A model generated the notes under the pieces. It saw nothing but the letters and a program-made list of their open reading frames with translations. It searched no databases and was not told where the DNA came from. From an uncultured Pelagibacteraceae bacterium (lineage in GTDB: Bacteria > Pseudomonadota > Alphaproteobacteria > Pelagibacterales > Pelagibacteraceae), in assembly GCA_902582165.1 (NCBI GenBank), contig CACHQZ010000002.1, positions 1 through 64,000 of the forward strand: 64,000 nucleotides of DNA. The letters run 5' to 3'. Positions within the stretch are counted from its first letter, which is position 1. Each line of letters opens with the position of its first letter. The position numbers and the translations under genes were made by a program. Below, in pieces: positions 24,066-32,842 of the stretch.

Positions 24066-25511
24066 ATGAAAAACAAAATGTTACAATTTGTAGATTTAAA
24101 ACAGGAAACTCCTGTAAAAAGAAACACGTCTGTAAGGAAAGATGACTTTAATGAAATTTACAATGAATTCATTAAGGAAAAAGCTGGAGAGCAGTCAAGC
24201 AGATGCTCACAATGCGGTGTTCCTTTTTGCCAAATACATTGCCCCTTAAGTAATAACATTCCCGACTGGCTTAAACTTACGGCTGAAGGGAGAATTAAAG
24301 AAGCCTACGAAATTTCTCAAAGCACAAATAATATGCCAGAAGTTTGTGGAAGAATTTGCCCTCAAGATAGGCTTTGTGAAGGTAACTGCGTAATTGAACA
24401 ATCTGGACACGGAACAGTTACAATAGGTTCTGTAGAGAAGTATATAAATGATACTGCTTGGGAAAAGGGGTGGGTAAAACCTATTAAAGTAAAAAATGAA
24501 TTGAAACAATCTATAGGTATTATCGGAGCAGGACCAGCTGGAATGGCTTGTGCTGAAGAACTGAGAAAATCTGGATATCAAGTAACAATTTATGATAGAT
24601 ACGATAGACCTGGAGGCCTTCTAATTTATGGGATCCCAAATTTTAAACTTGAGAAATTTGTAGTTGAAAGAAGAACAAAACTTTTAAAAGATGGTGGAAT
24701 AAAATTTGTTCAAAATTTTGAGGTTGGAAAAGACCAATCTCTATATGAACTTAAAAAAAAACACGATGCAATTTTGATTGCAACTGGGGTTTATAAAGCT
24801 AGAGAGATAGAAATACCTGGACATCATCTAAAAAATATTTTTCCAGCAATGGATTTTTTAACAGCTTCTAACAAAAAAGGATTGGGGGATAAGGTCGAAT
24901 TATTTGACAATGGCACTCTTAATGCTGAAGGAAAAGATGTAGTTGTAATTGGTGGCGGTGATACCGCTATGGATTGTGTGAGAACTTCAGTGAGACAAAA
25001 GGCTAAATCAGTGAAATGCTTGTATCGAAGAGATAGAGAAAATATGCCTGGCTCTGCAAGAGAAGTTGGCAATGCTATAGAAGAAGGAGTAGAATTTGTA
25101 TGGCTCACCAGTCCAAAAAGTTTTATTGGAAGCAAGAATGTAGAAGCAGTAGAGGTGAGTAAGATGAAACTTGGGTCACCAGACTCTTCGGGTAGAAAAA
25201 AACCAGAGATTGAAAAAGGTTCAGAATATAAAATTAAAGCAGATATAGTAATTAAATCGTTAGGATTTGACCCTGAAAATCTTCCTAAACTATTTAACGC
25301 AAAGGAATTAGCTATTTCACAGTGGGGTACAATTAAAATTGATTTAAAAACAATGCAAACAAATTTAGACGGAGTTTTTGCTGCTGGAGATATTGTAAGA
25401 GGGGCATCGCTTGTTGTTTGGGCAATCAAAGACGGAAGAGATGCAGCAGATCAGATTGAAAAATACTTAAACTCTAAAGCAAATAAAAATAAGTCTGAGG
25501 AAGCAGCATGA
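24066..25511 (+). CDS. gltD: Glutamate synthase (NADPH) small subunit
   Basis: This flavoprotein passes electrons from NADPH to the GltB iron-sulphur/FMN centres for glutamate formation. The N-terminal domain carries the cysteine pattern CSQCGVPFCQIHCPLSNNIPDW and CGRICPQDRLCEGNC for the two [4Fe-4S] clusters. The FAD-binding GxGxxG (IIGAGPAGMA) is near residue 150, the NADPH site VIGGGDTAMDC near residue 297, and the second FAD motif FAAGDIVRG near residue 440. Length (481 aa) is normal. It lies first in the operon; the ATGA overlap with gltB implies coupled synthesis of the two subunits. Confidence 0.96.
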   Translation: MKNKMLQFVDLKQETPVKRNTSVRKDDFNEIYNEFIKEKAGEQSSRCSQCGVPFCQIHCPLSNNIPDWLKLTAEGRIKEAYEISQSTNNMPEVCGRICPQDRLCEGNCVIEQSGHGTVTIGSVEKYINDTAWEKGWVKPIKVKNELKQSIGIIGAGPAGMACAEELRKSGYQVTIYDRYDRPGGLLIYGIPNFKLEKFVVERRTKLLKDGGIKFVQNFEVGKDQSLYELKKKHDAILIATGVYKAREIEIPGHHLKNIFPAMDFLTASNKKGLGDKVELFDNGTLNAEGKDVVVIGGGDTAMDCVRTSVRQKAKSVKCLYRRDRENMPGSAREVGNAIEEGVEFVWLTSPKSFIGSKNVEAVEVSKMKLGSPDSSGRKKPEIEKGSEYKIKADIVIKSLGFDPENLPKLFNAKELAISQWGTIKIDLKTMQTNLDGVFAAGDIVRGASLVVWAIKDGRDAADQIEKYLNSKANKNKSEEAA

Positions 25512-28500
25512 TAAAAAATTATAAAAAAAATAAAAAATTGTTAAGTGAAACTCACAATTACAATTCAGAAATGGAACATGATGCTTGTGGTGTTGGATTG
25601 ATCGCTTCAACTAATGGTAAAAAAACTAGGAAAGTTGTTGAATACGGTATCGAGGCATTAAAGGCTATATGGCATAGAGGAGCAGTAGATGCAGATGGAA
25701 AATCTGGTGATGGAGCAGGAATACAAATAGAAATAGCTCCTGAATTTTTTAAAGAAAAAATCTTAGCAACAGGTCACACACTTGACGAGGAAAAAAGAAT
25801 TTGTGTAGGTATGGTTTTTTTACCTCGCACTGATTATTCAGAGCAAGAAAAATGTCGAGAAATTATTGAGTCCGCATTGCTTGATGGTAATTATTATATA
25901 TATGGCTGGAGGCAAGTACCAATTAATCCAAGTGTGCTTGGAAAAATTGCTGACCAAGGGCGACCAGAAATTGCACAAGTAATGTTTAAAAAAAATGAAA
26001 ATTTGTCAACAAATGATCTTGAAAGAGATCTTTTTGAAACCAGAAAAAAAATAGAAAAAAATGCTCAAGAAAATCAACTGAAAGATTTTTATATTTGCTC
26101 TTTTAGCTCTAGATCTATTGTTTACAAAGGTATGTTCCTTGCTGAAATGCTCTCAGAGTTTTACCCTGATCTTAATGATATTAAATTAACTTCTAGGTTT
26201 GCTGTTTTTCATCAAAGGTATTCAACAAATACCTTTCCTAGCTGGGATTTAGCTCAACCTTTTAGGACATTAGCTCATAACGGTGAGATAAATACCCTTA
26301 AAGGGAATATAAATTGGATGAAAATACATGAGCAAGATATGTCAAGCTCACTCTTTAAAAATGTTAAAGATCTAAAACCAGTTATCAAAAGTTCTTCAGA
26401 CTCAGGTGCTTTAGATAATGTTTTTGAATTATTAATTCATTCTGGAAAATTGGCTCCCCTAATAAAATTGATGATGATACCTGATGCTTGGTCTAAAAGA
26501 AGTAAAACAGTACCCAAAAACCATCAAGACTTATTTAATTTTTTAAACAGCACCATTGAACCTTGGGATGGTCCAGCAGCTATTTGTGCTACTGATGCTA
26601 AATGGGTATTAGCCTCCTCAGATAGAAATGGATTAAGGCCACTGAGATATACAATATCCTCTGATAATTTGTTTTTTGCAGGTTCAGAAACTGGAATGAT
26701 AAAAATTCCTGAGGAAAAAATTATAGAGAAAGGAAAACTCGGGCCAGGCCAGATAATTGCTATAGATTTAAAAAAAGGTAAATTGTTTAAAGATAAAGAA
26801 ATTAAGGATCTTTTAGCTAAAGATTATAAGAAATATAATAAACAAATCATTGATCTTGAAAAGAAAATTTCAGATGAGAAAGAGAAACCTTATTTGCAAG
26901 GTGAGGATTTAAGAAAAAGACAGTATCTATCTGGATTGAGTATTGAGGACTTGGAACTAATTCTTCACCCAATGGCTGAAGAAGGCAAAGAAGCGTCTGG
27001 ATCTATGGGAGATGACACTCCTGTTGCTGTTTTATCTAGTCATTTCAGACCAGTATCACATTATTTCAGGCAAAATTTCAGTCAAGTTACGAATCCACCA
27101 ATTGACTCACTAAGAGAGAATAAAGTAATGAGCTTAAAAACAAGATTTGGAAACCTTGGTAATATTTTAGATTTTGATAATTTAACAGAAGAAAATATTT
27201 ATGTTTTAGACAGTCCAATATTAACTAACTCTCAATCAAAAAAATTTAAAAAATTTTTTTCTAAAAAGATTAAAATTATTGATTGCACTTTTGATATTTC
27301 CTCCTCTTTAAAAGATAGAATAGAAGCAATAAGAGAAGAAGCAGAGACTTCTGTTAGGGAAGGGAGCACATGTTTAATTTTATCAGATAAAAACATTTCA
27401 AGTAAAAGTGCAAGCATACCTAGCATACTGTCAACTGGAGCAATTCACTCGCATTTAGTAAAACAAGGATTAAGAGGATACTGTTCGCTTAATATTGAAT
27501 GTTCAGATGCTTTAGACACCCATTCTTTTGCTATATTAATCGGAGTTGGCGCAACAACTGTAAATCCATATCTTGCAATAGATAGTATTTATCAAAGATT
27601 TGAAAAAAAATTATTTGGTAAATCTGATTTTGAAAGTTGTGTGATAAAATTTAAAAAGTCAATTGATGCTGGACTTTTAAAAATAATGTCTAAAATGGGA
27701 ATATCTGTAATAAGTTCTTATAGAGGTGGATGTAATTTTGAGGCTGTAGGTCTAAGTAGAGCAATAGTTTCTGACTATTTTCCAGGAATGTCATCTAGGA
27801 TTTCGGGCATTGGTGTAATTGGAATAGAAAAGAAAATAAAAGAACTTCATGCTAAATTTAATGCTAAAAATGTTTTTAGCTTACCTATAGGAGGTCTCTA
27901 TAGGTATAGAAAAAGCGGTGAGGATCATCAATATCAAGGAAGATTAATTCACCTATTACAAAACGCAGTTAGTAGTGGATCATACGATCAATACAAAAAA
28001 TATTCTTCAGGTATTCATAATCTCCCACCAATCAATATAAGAGATCTCTTAGAATTTAAGAAATCTAGAAAAGAAATAAATATTGATGAAGTTGAGCCAT
28101 TAGAAGATATTTTAAAAAGATTTGGTAGTGGAAGTATGTCTCATGGAGCTTTATCAGCCGAAGCTCATGAAACTTTAGCTGTGGGAATGAATAGAATAAA
28201 AGGAGCTTCCTGTAGCGGTGAAGGAGGAGAAGACGCTAAAAGGTTTAAAGTTCTTTCAAATGGAGATAGTGCAAATTCTAGAGTAAAGCAAATTGCTTCA
28301 GCACGGTTTGGAGTAACCGTAGATTATCTTAATAATGCAAACGAAATAGAGATAAAAATTGCTCAAGGAGCAAAACCTGGCGAAGGAGGACAGCTTCCAG
28401 GTTTTAAAGTTACTGAAGAAATAGCAAGATTAAGACATTCTACTCCGGGAGTCACTTTAATTTCACCTCCTCCTCATCATGATATTTATTCAATTGAAGA

Positions 28501-30007
28501 CTTAGCTCAACTGATCTATGACTTAAAACAAATTAATCCTCAAGCTAGAGTAGGCGTTAAATTAGTTGCATCAACAGGGATAGGTACTATTGCTGCTGGA
28601 GTTGCAAAAGCAAAAGCAGACATAATTTTAATTTCTGGACATTCAGGCGGAACTGGAGCTAGCCCTCAAACAAGTATCAAATATGCAGGAATACCCTGGG
28701 AGATGGGCCTTACCGAAGCTAACCAAATTTTAACCTTAAATAATCTCAGACATAACGTTACACTCAGAACCGACGGAGGTTTAAAAACCGGAAGAGATGT
28801 TGTGATAGCAGCAATGATGGGAGCTGAAGAATATGGTATGGGAACATCCTCTCTAGTAGCTATGGGCTGTATAATGGTAAGACAATGTCATTCCAATACT
28901 TGCCCTGTAGGAGTGTGTAGCCAAGATACCTCTCTAAGAGAAAAATTCACAGGTACGCCCGAAAAAGTAGTAAATTTATTTAAATTCGTGGCTAGCGAGG
29001 TAAGAGAAATTTTAGCCTCATTAGGTTTTAAATCAATTAATGAAATTATTGGACGAACTGATTTATTATCTCAAGTTAATAAGGGAGCACCAAACTTGGA
29101 TGATCTAGATCTAAACCCATTATTAGTCCAAGCGGACCCAGGCGATAACCCAAGATATTGTAAAAATAATCATATTAATAAAGTTCCTGAAACCTTAGAT
29201 GAAAAAATCTGGTCAGATATAAAAGATAATATCAAACCTACTGAAAAAAATAATTATGAATATGCAATTGGAAATACATCTAGATCTGTTGGTACTAGGC
29301 TATCACACTATGTTTACAAAAAATACGGCAATGAGAAACTAAACGATGAAACTATTAATATAAAATTATTTGGTTCTGCTGGACAGTCTTTAGGAGCATT
29401 TTTAGCGAAAGGAATAAGTCTGACGGTTGAAGGTGACTGTAATGATTATGTTGGTAAAGGTCTTTCTGGAGGAACGATTATTGTTAGGACATCGGAAAAA
29501 AGTAAATTGGTTGCGCATGAAAATACAATAATAGGTAATACAGTTTTATATGGAGCTACTTCAGGAAAACTTTATGCATCAGGGCAAGCAGGTGAAAGAT
29601 TTGCAGTAAGAAACTCAGGTAGTTTTGCTGTTGTGGAGGGTTGTGGAGCTCACGGTTGCGAGTACATGACGGGTGGAACTGCAATTATACTAGGACCCGT
29701 TGGAGACAATTTTGGAGCAGGCATGACTGGTGGAATGGCATTTATTTATGACAAGAGAAATGAATTTGAAAACTTTGCAAATTCTGCATCAATAATTTGG
29801 CAATCTGTGGAAACAGATTATTGGAAAGAGTTCCTAAAAGAAAGTATTAGAGATTTTTATACTAAAACTTCTTCAAAAAAAGCAAAAAAAATACTGGAAA
29901 ATTTCAAGCCTGAACTAAATAATTTTAAGCAAGTGTGCCCATTAGAAATGCTTGATAAATTAGACAATCCTATTAGTTTAAGATCTCATACTAAGAAAGC
30001 AGGTTAA
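25508..30007 (+). CDS. gltB: Glutamate synthase large subunit
   Basis: This subunit makes two glutamates from glutamine and 2-oxoglutarate. The N-terminal Ntn amidotransferase nucleophile is C27 in HDACGVG, after a short propeptide. The central domain and the FMN-binding synthase domain follow (PPPHHDIYSIEDL, SGHSGGTGASPQTS), with the [3Fe-4S] ligands in CIMVRQCHSNTCPVGVC. The C-terminal GXGXG beta-helix repeats begin around residue 1260. The 1499-aa length is standard. It overlaps gltD (ATGA) and the downstream SDR gene (TAATG), so all three form one transcript. It is the main nitrogen-assimilation enzyme in the window. Confidence 0.97.
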   Translation: MIKNYKKNKKLLSETHNYNSEMEHDACGVGLIASTNGKKTRKVVEYGIEALKAIWHRGAVDADGKSGDGAGIQIEIAPEFFKEKILATGHTLDEEKRICVGMVFLPRTDYSEQEKCREIIESALLDGNYYIYGWRQVPINPSVLGKIADQGRPEIAQVMFKKNENLSTNDLERDLFETRKKIEKNAQENQLKDFYICSFSSRSIVYKGMFLAEMLSEFYPDLNDIKLTSRFAVFHQRYSTNTFPSWDLAQPFRTLAHNGEINTLKGNINWMKIHEQDMSSSLFKNVKDLKPVIKSSSDSGALDNVFELLIHSGKLAPLIKLMMIPDAWSKRSKTVPKNHQDLFNFLNSTIEPWDGPAAICATDAKWVLASSDRNGLRPLRYTISSDNLFFAGSETGMIKIPEEKIIEKGKLGPGQIIAIDLKKGKLFKDKEIKDLLAKDYKKYNKQIIDLEKKISDEKEKPYLQGEDLRKRQYLSGLSIEDLELILHPMAEEGKEASGSMGDDTPVAVLSSHFRPVSHYFRQNFSQVTNPPIDSLRENKVMSLKTRFGNLGNILDFDNLTEENIYVLDSPILTNSQSKKFKKFFSKKIKIIDCTFDISSSLKDRIEAIREEAETSVREGSTCLILSDKNISSKSASIPSILSTGAIHSHLVKQGLRGYCSLNIECSDALDTHSFAILIGVGATTVNPYLAIDSIYQRFEKKLFGKSDFESCVIKFKKSIDAGLLKIMSKMGISVISSYRGGCNFEAVGLSRAIVSDYFPGMSSRISGIGVIGIEKKIKELHAKFNAKNVFSLPIGGLYRYRKSGEDHQYQGRLIHLLQNAVSSGSYDQYKKYSSGIHNLPPINIRDLLEFKKSRKEINIDEVEPLEDILKRFGSGSMSHGALSAEAHETLAVGMNRIKGASCSGEGGEDAKRFKVLSNGDSANSRVKQIASARFGVTVDYLNNANEIEIKIAQGAKPGEGGQLPGFKVTEEIARLRHSTPGVTLISPPPHHDIYSIEDLAQLIYDLKQINPQARVGVKLVASTGIGTIAAGVAKAKADIILISGHSGGTGASPQTSIKYAGIPWEMGLTEANQILTLNNLRHNVTLRTDGGLKTGRDVVIAAMMGAEEYGMGTSSLVAMGCIMVRQCHSNTCPVGVCSQDTSLREKFTGTPEKVVNLFKFVASEVREILASLGFKSINEIIGRTDLLSQVNKGAPNLDDLDLNPLLVQADPGDNPRYCKNNHINKVPETLDEKIWSDIKDNIKPTEKNNYEYAIGNTSRSVGTRLSHYVYKKYGNEKLNDETINIKLFGSAGQSLGAFLAKGISLTVEGDCNDYVGKGLSGGTIIVRTSEKSKLVAHENTIIGNTVLYGATSGKLYASGQAGERFAVRNSGSFAVVEGCGAHGCEYMTGGTAIILGPVGDNFGAGMTGGMAFIYDKRNEFENFANSASIIWQSVETDYWKEFLKESIRDFYTKTSSKKAKKILENFKPELNNFKQVCPLEMLDKLDNPISLRSHTKKAG

Positions 30008-30885
30008 TGAGTAAAATTAAAGTTTTTTGCTTTGGCTTTGGTCAAGTCGCAGAAAATTTCATTAATAAGCTAATTAACGAAAAAAAAGGCTTTGATTTAA
30101 GTGTTACTTCGAGACATGAAACTCATCAGATAGAGTTTAATAACATTAAAATAAATTCATACCAATTTACTGAAAACAAGTTTGATAACTCTATTAAAAA
30201 AAAAATAGAGGAAGCAGATTACATTTTAGTTTCTATTCCACCTATTGATGGTAAAGATATTGTAGCAAATTACCTTGAAATAAATTTAAAAAAAACAATA
30301 AATTGTAAATGGATTACATATTTATCTGCAACTAGTGTATACGGGGATCATAAAGGTGAATGGGTTAACGAAGATAGCGCTACTCAACCCACGTCAGATA
30401 ATGGGATAAGTAGATTAGAAGCAGAAAAAAACTGGAAAAGTTTATCGAATAAAAAAAATTTTCCACTTCAAATTTTTAGATTAGCCGGCATATATTCAAA
30501 CGAGTTTAATATTTTGAAAAGATTAAAAACTGGTAAAGTACAAATTGTAGATAAAAAAAATCACTTTTTTTCAAGAATTCATGTTGAGGATATAGCTAAC
30601 ATTTTATTTAAGTCTCTTGATAATTTTAAAAATAATGAAATCTATAACATTTGTGATGATAAACCTGCATCGCAAATTGAAGTAGCAACCTACGGGGCAA
30701 AATTATTAAAACTAGAGAAACCTAATTCAGTTAAACTTGAGGAAGTAGAAAGCGGAATGTTGAGAAATTTTTATAAAGACTCAAAAAAAGTTGATAATAA
30801 AAAAATGAAAAAATTTTTTAATCACAAATTAAAGTACCCAACTTATGTTGAAGGACTAAATTATATCTTTAACAATACTTTCTAA
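30007..30885 (+). CDS. NAD(P)-dependent epimerase/SDR family protein (YeeZ-like)
   Basis: This extended short-chain dehydrogenase-like protein has 292 aa. The Rossmann nucleotide-binding loop is a variant FGFGQVAENF near residue 9. The segment LSATSVYGDHKGEWVNE near residue 110 matches the active-site neighbourhood of the YeeZ type, and the usual catalytic YxxxK is not evident (SRLEAEKNW occupies that area). It may therefore bind a nucleotide without classic epimerase chemistry. The substrate is unknown. The start overlaps the gltB stop by one base, and the 3' end overlaps the convergent hydrolase gene by 30 bases, the longest convergent overlap in the window. Confidence 0.82.
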   Translation: MSKIKVFCFGFGQVAENFINKLINEKKGFDLSVTSRHETHQIEFNNIKINSYQFTENKFDNSIKKKIEEADYILVSIPPIDGKDIVANYLEINLKKTINCKWITYLSATSVYGDHKGEWVNEDSATQPTSDNGISRLEAEKNWKSLSNKKNFPLQIFRLAGIYSNEFNILKRLKTGKVQIVDKKNHFFSRIHVEDIANILFKSLDNFKNNEIYNICDDKPASQIEVATYGAKLLKLEKPNSVKLEEVESGMLRNFYKDSKKVDNKKMKKFFNHKLKYPTYVEGLNYIFNNTF

Positions 30886-31632
30886 TTCTTTAATTATTTT
30901 TTTTAAGGGAGCTTGATTTGATAAACTATGGTCCCCGTTTTTAATTACCACTAACTTCTTTTGTGCATTCTGAAATACCGAAAGAACTTTTCTTGAAAAG
31001 GATACCGGCACAACTTCATCTTTGCTACCATGAACCATTGTTACTTTTATTCTAGATTTTATTTTTTTAGATAGGATTTTATTTTTTCTTCCATCTTTAA
31101 TTAATTGATAAGTAATGGGATATTGATTTTGTTTTTGTTTAAACTTTGAACCGCCATGCGAAATTATAGATATTCCTTTACTTACAATTTCCTTTTTAAT
31201 TTTATTTGTAAATTTTTTCCACATTAGTCTATCCAAAAATTCAGGAGCTGAGCCTATACCGACAAAACCTACAATTTGATTTTCAAAATATCTAAATAGA
31301 TTTAAAGATATCCATGCTCCCATGCTAGAACCAATAAGTATAAATCTATTCTTTTTAACAATTTTTTTAATTGAATTCTTAGCGTCATTAGACCATTGGG
31401 TTATATTTCCATTTGTAAATTTACCCGATGACTTACCGTGTCCTGAATACTCAATAGCTAAAAAACCTAATTTATTTTTTACAGCAAATTTTTTAAAGGC
31501 TTGAGGTTTTTTCCCATCAATATCAGACATAAAACCAGGAAGAAAAATTATATATAGCTTCTTTTTAAAATAATTGTCTATATATCTAAGCTTTTTAGTA
31601 TTCGAAATTTTTATATACTTAAATTTTTTCAT
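30856..31632 (-). CDS. Alpha/beta hydrolase (serine hydrolase)
   Basis: This 258-aa alpha/beta-hydrolase fold protein has the nucleophile elbow GSSMGAW near residue 104, an Asp in the MVHGSKDEVVPVSF region near residue 205 and a catalytic His in NGDHSLSN near residue 239. The EYSGHGKSSGKF loop near residue 60 belongs to the oxyanion-hole area. There is no signal peptide, so it is cytoplasmic. An esterase or thioesterase activity is likely but the substrate is unknown. It is convergent with the SDR gene and divergent from the glycosyltransferase, with about 40 bases between starts. Confidence 0.88.
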   Translation of the reverse strand: MKKFKYIKISNTKKLRYIDNYFKKKLYIIFLPGFMSDIDGKKPQAFKKFAVKNKLGFLAIEYSGHGKSSGKFTNGNITQWSNDAKNSIKKIVKKNRFILIGSSMGAWISLNLFRYFENQIVGFVGIGSAPEFLDRLMWKKFTNKIKKEIVSKGISIISHGGSKFKQKQNQYPITYQLIKDGRKNKILSKKIKSRIKVTMVHGSKDEVVPVSFSRKVLSVFQNAQKKLVVIKNGDHSLSNQAPLKKIIKELESIVKDII

Positions 31633-31669
31633 ATGACGTTAATTTAATTTGTTATTATATAGAAATAAA

Positions 31670-32842
31670 ATGACTTCTAAAATAAATGTTTTGCAAGTGA
31701 TACCAAAACTTGGTTACGGCGGTGCCGAAACAGGATGTTATGATATTGCTCATTATTTGGCAGAACAAGATTGCGGTTCTTATATAGCCACTTCCGGAGG
31801 CGAACTGCTAAAATTTGTAAAAAAAAACAAAGTAGGTATTTTTAGAATTCCTGTACATTCAAAAAATCCGTTATTAATTTTTCTAAATTCAATAATTTTA
31901 TCTATTTTTATTCTGTTTAAAAAAGTTAATATTGTTCATGCAAGAAGTAGAGCACCGGCTTGGTCGTGTTATTTTGCATGTCTTTTAACTAACACAAGAT
32001 TCGTAACTACTTTTCATGGAACTTATAATTTTAAAAGTAACCTAAAAAAATTTTATAATAGTATTATGCTAAGATCGAATCTTACAATAGCAGGTTCAAA
32101 CTTTATTTTTAATCATATTAATGAAAAATATGTAGAGTATTTAAACGAAAAAAGAAAAAAATTAATAGTTATATTCAGAGGGATAAACATTGATTACTAT
32201 AATCAAAAAAACATATCGATCTTGAAGCAAGAAAAATTAAAAAAGGAATGGAATTTGTCTTCTGATAAATTTACTATTTTGATGCCAGGTAGATTAACTT
32301 ACTGGAAGGGGCAGGAAAAATTTATTGAGTCTCTGAATATTTTAACTGAAGACTATGATATAGATAATTTTCAGGCTATATTGCTTGGCTCAGATCAAGG
32401 AAGAAAAGTTTATAAAAAAAAATTATTTAGTTTAATCGAAAGATATAGTTTGAGTAAAAAGGTAAAATTCATTGATAATTGTAATGAAATGCCACTCGCT
32501 TACTCACTAGCTGATGTTGTTGTTTCAGCATCTGTAGAACCAGAATCTTTTGGAAGAATTGCTATAGAGTCCCAAGCGATGTGCAAGCCAATAATCGCAA
32601 GCAATATCGGTGGATCAAAGGAAACAATTCTAAATAAAAAATCTGGGTATTTGTATAAACATGATGATCCGAGAGAACTTGCGAAATTTTTAAATACTGT
32701 TATTCAATTAGATCAAGAGGAGTTGAAATTAATGGGAAACGAGGGTAGAAAAAATGTATCTAAAAAATTTGACGTGGAAATAATGTGTAGTTCTAATTTA
32801 AGAGAGTATAAAAAATTACTAAAAAAAGATGCCAGAAATTAA
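31670..32842 (+). CDS. Glycosyltransferase family 4 protein
   Basis: This GT-B fold enzyme of ~390 aa is predicted to transfer a sugar from a nucleotide donor to a lipid- or glycan-linked acceptor. The N-terminal acceptor loop VIPKLGYGGAETGCYD, the hinge MPGRLTYWKGQEKFIES, and the donor-site motif EPESFGRIAIESQAMCKPII (E-x7-E) are all visible. The ORF track begins at a TTG at 31649, but the ATG at 31670 (MTSKINVLQ) gives the usual start and is preferred. Its last 14 bases overlap thrS, so it appears to be the first gene of the translation operon. Donor and acceptor are unknown. Confidence 0.92.
   Translation: MTSKINVLQVIPKLGYGGAETGCYDIAHYLAEQDCGSYIATSGGELLKFVKKNKVGIFRIPVHSKNPLLIFLNSIILSIFILFKKVNIVHARSRAPAWSCYFACLLTNTRFVTTFHGTYNFKSNLKKFYNSIMLRSNLTIAGSNFIFNHINEKYVEYLNEKRKKLIVIFRGINIDYYNQKNISILKQEKLKKEWNLSSDKFTILMPGRLTYWKGQEKFIESLNILTEDYDIDNFQAILLGSDQGRKVYKKKLFSLIERYSLSKKVKFIDNCNEMPLAYSLADVVVSASVEPESFGRIAIESQAMCKPIIASNIGGSKETILNKKSGYLYKHDDPRELAKFLNTVIQLDQEELKLMGNEGRKNVSKKFDVEIMCSSNLREYKKLLKKDARN

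Noticed and set aside
24246-25429. Minus-strand ORFs of 111 and 201 aa inside gltD
   Set aside because: They lie antisense to a well-supported flavoprotein gene and their translations are Ser/Leu/Phe-rich in the way expected from the reverse strand of AT-rich coding DNA.
31649-31669. TTG start for the first glycosyltransferase
   Set aside because: The ATG seven codons later begins the conserved N-terminal strand; the TTG has no ribosome site.
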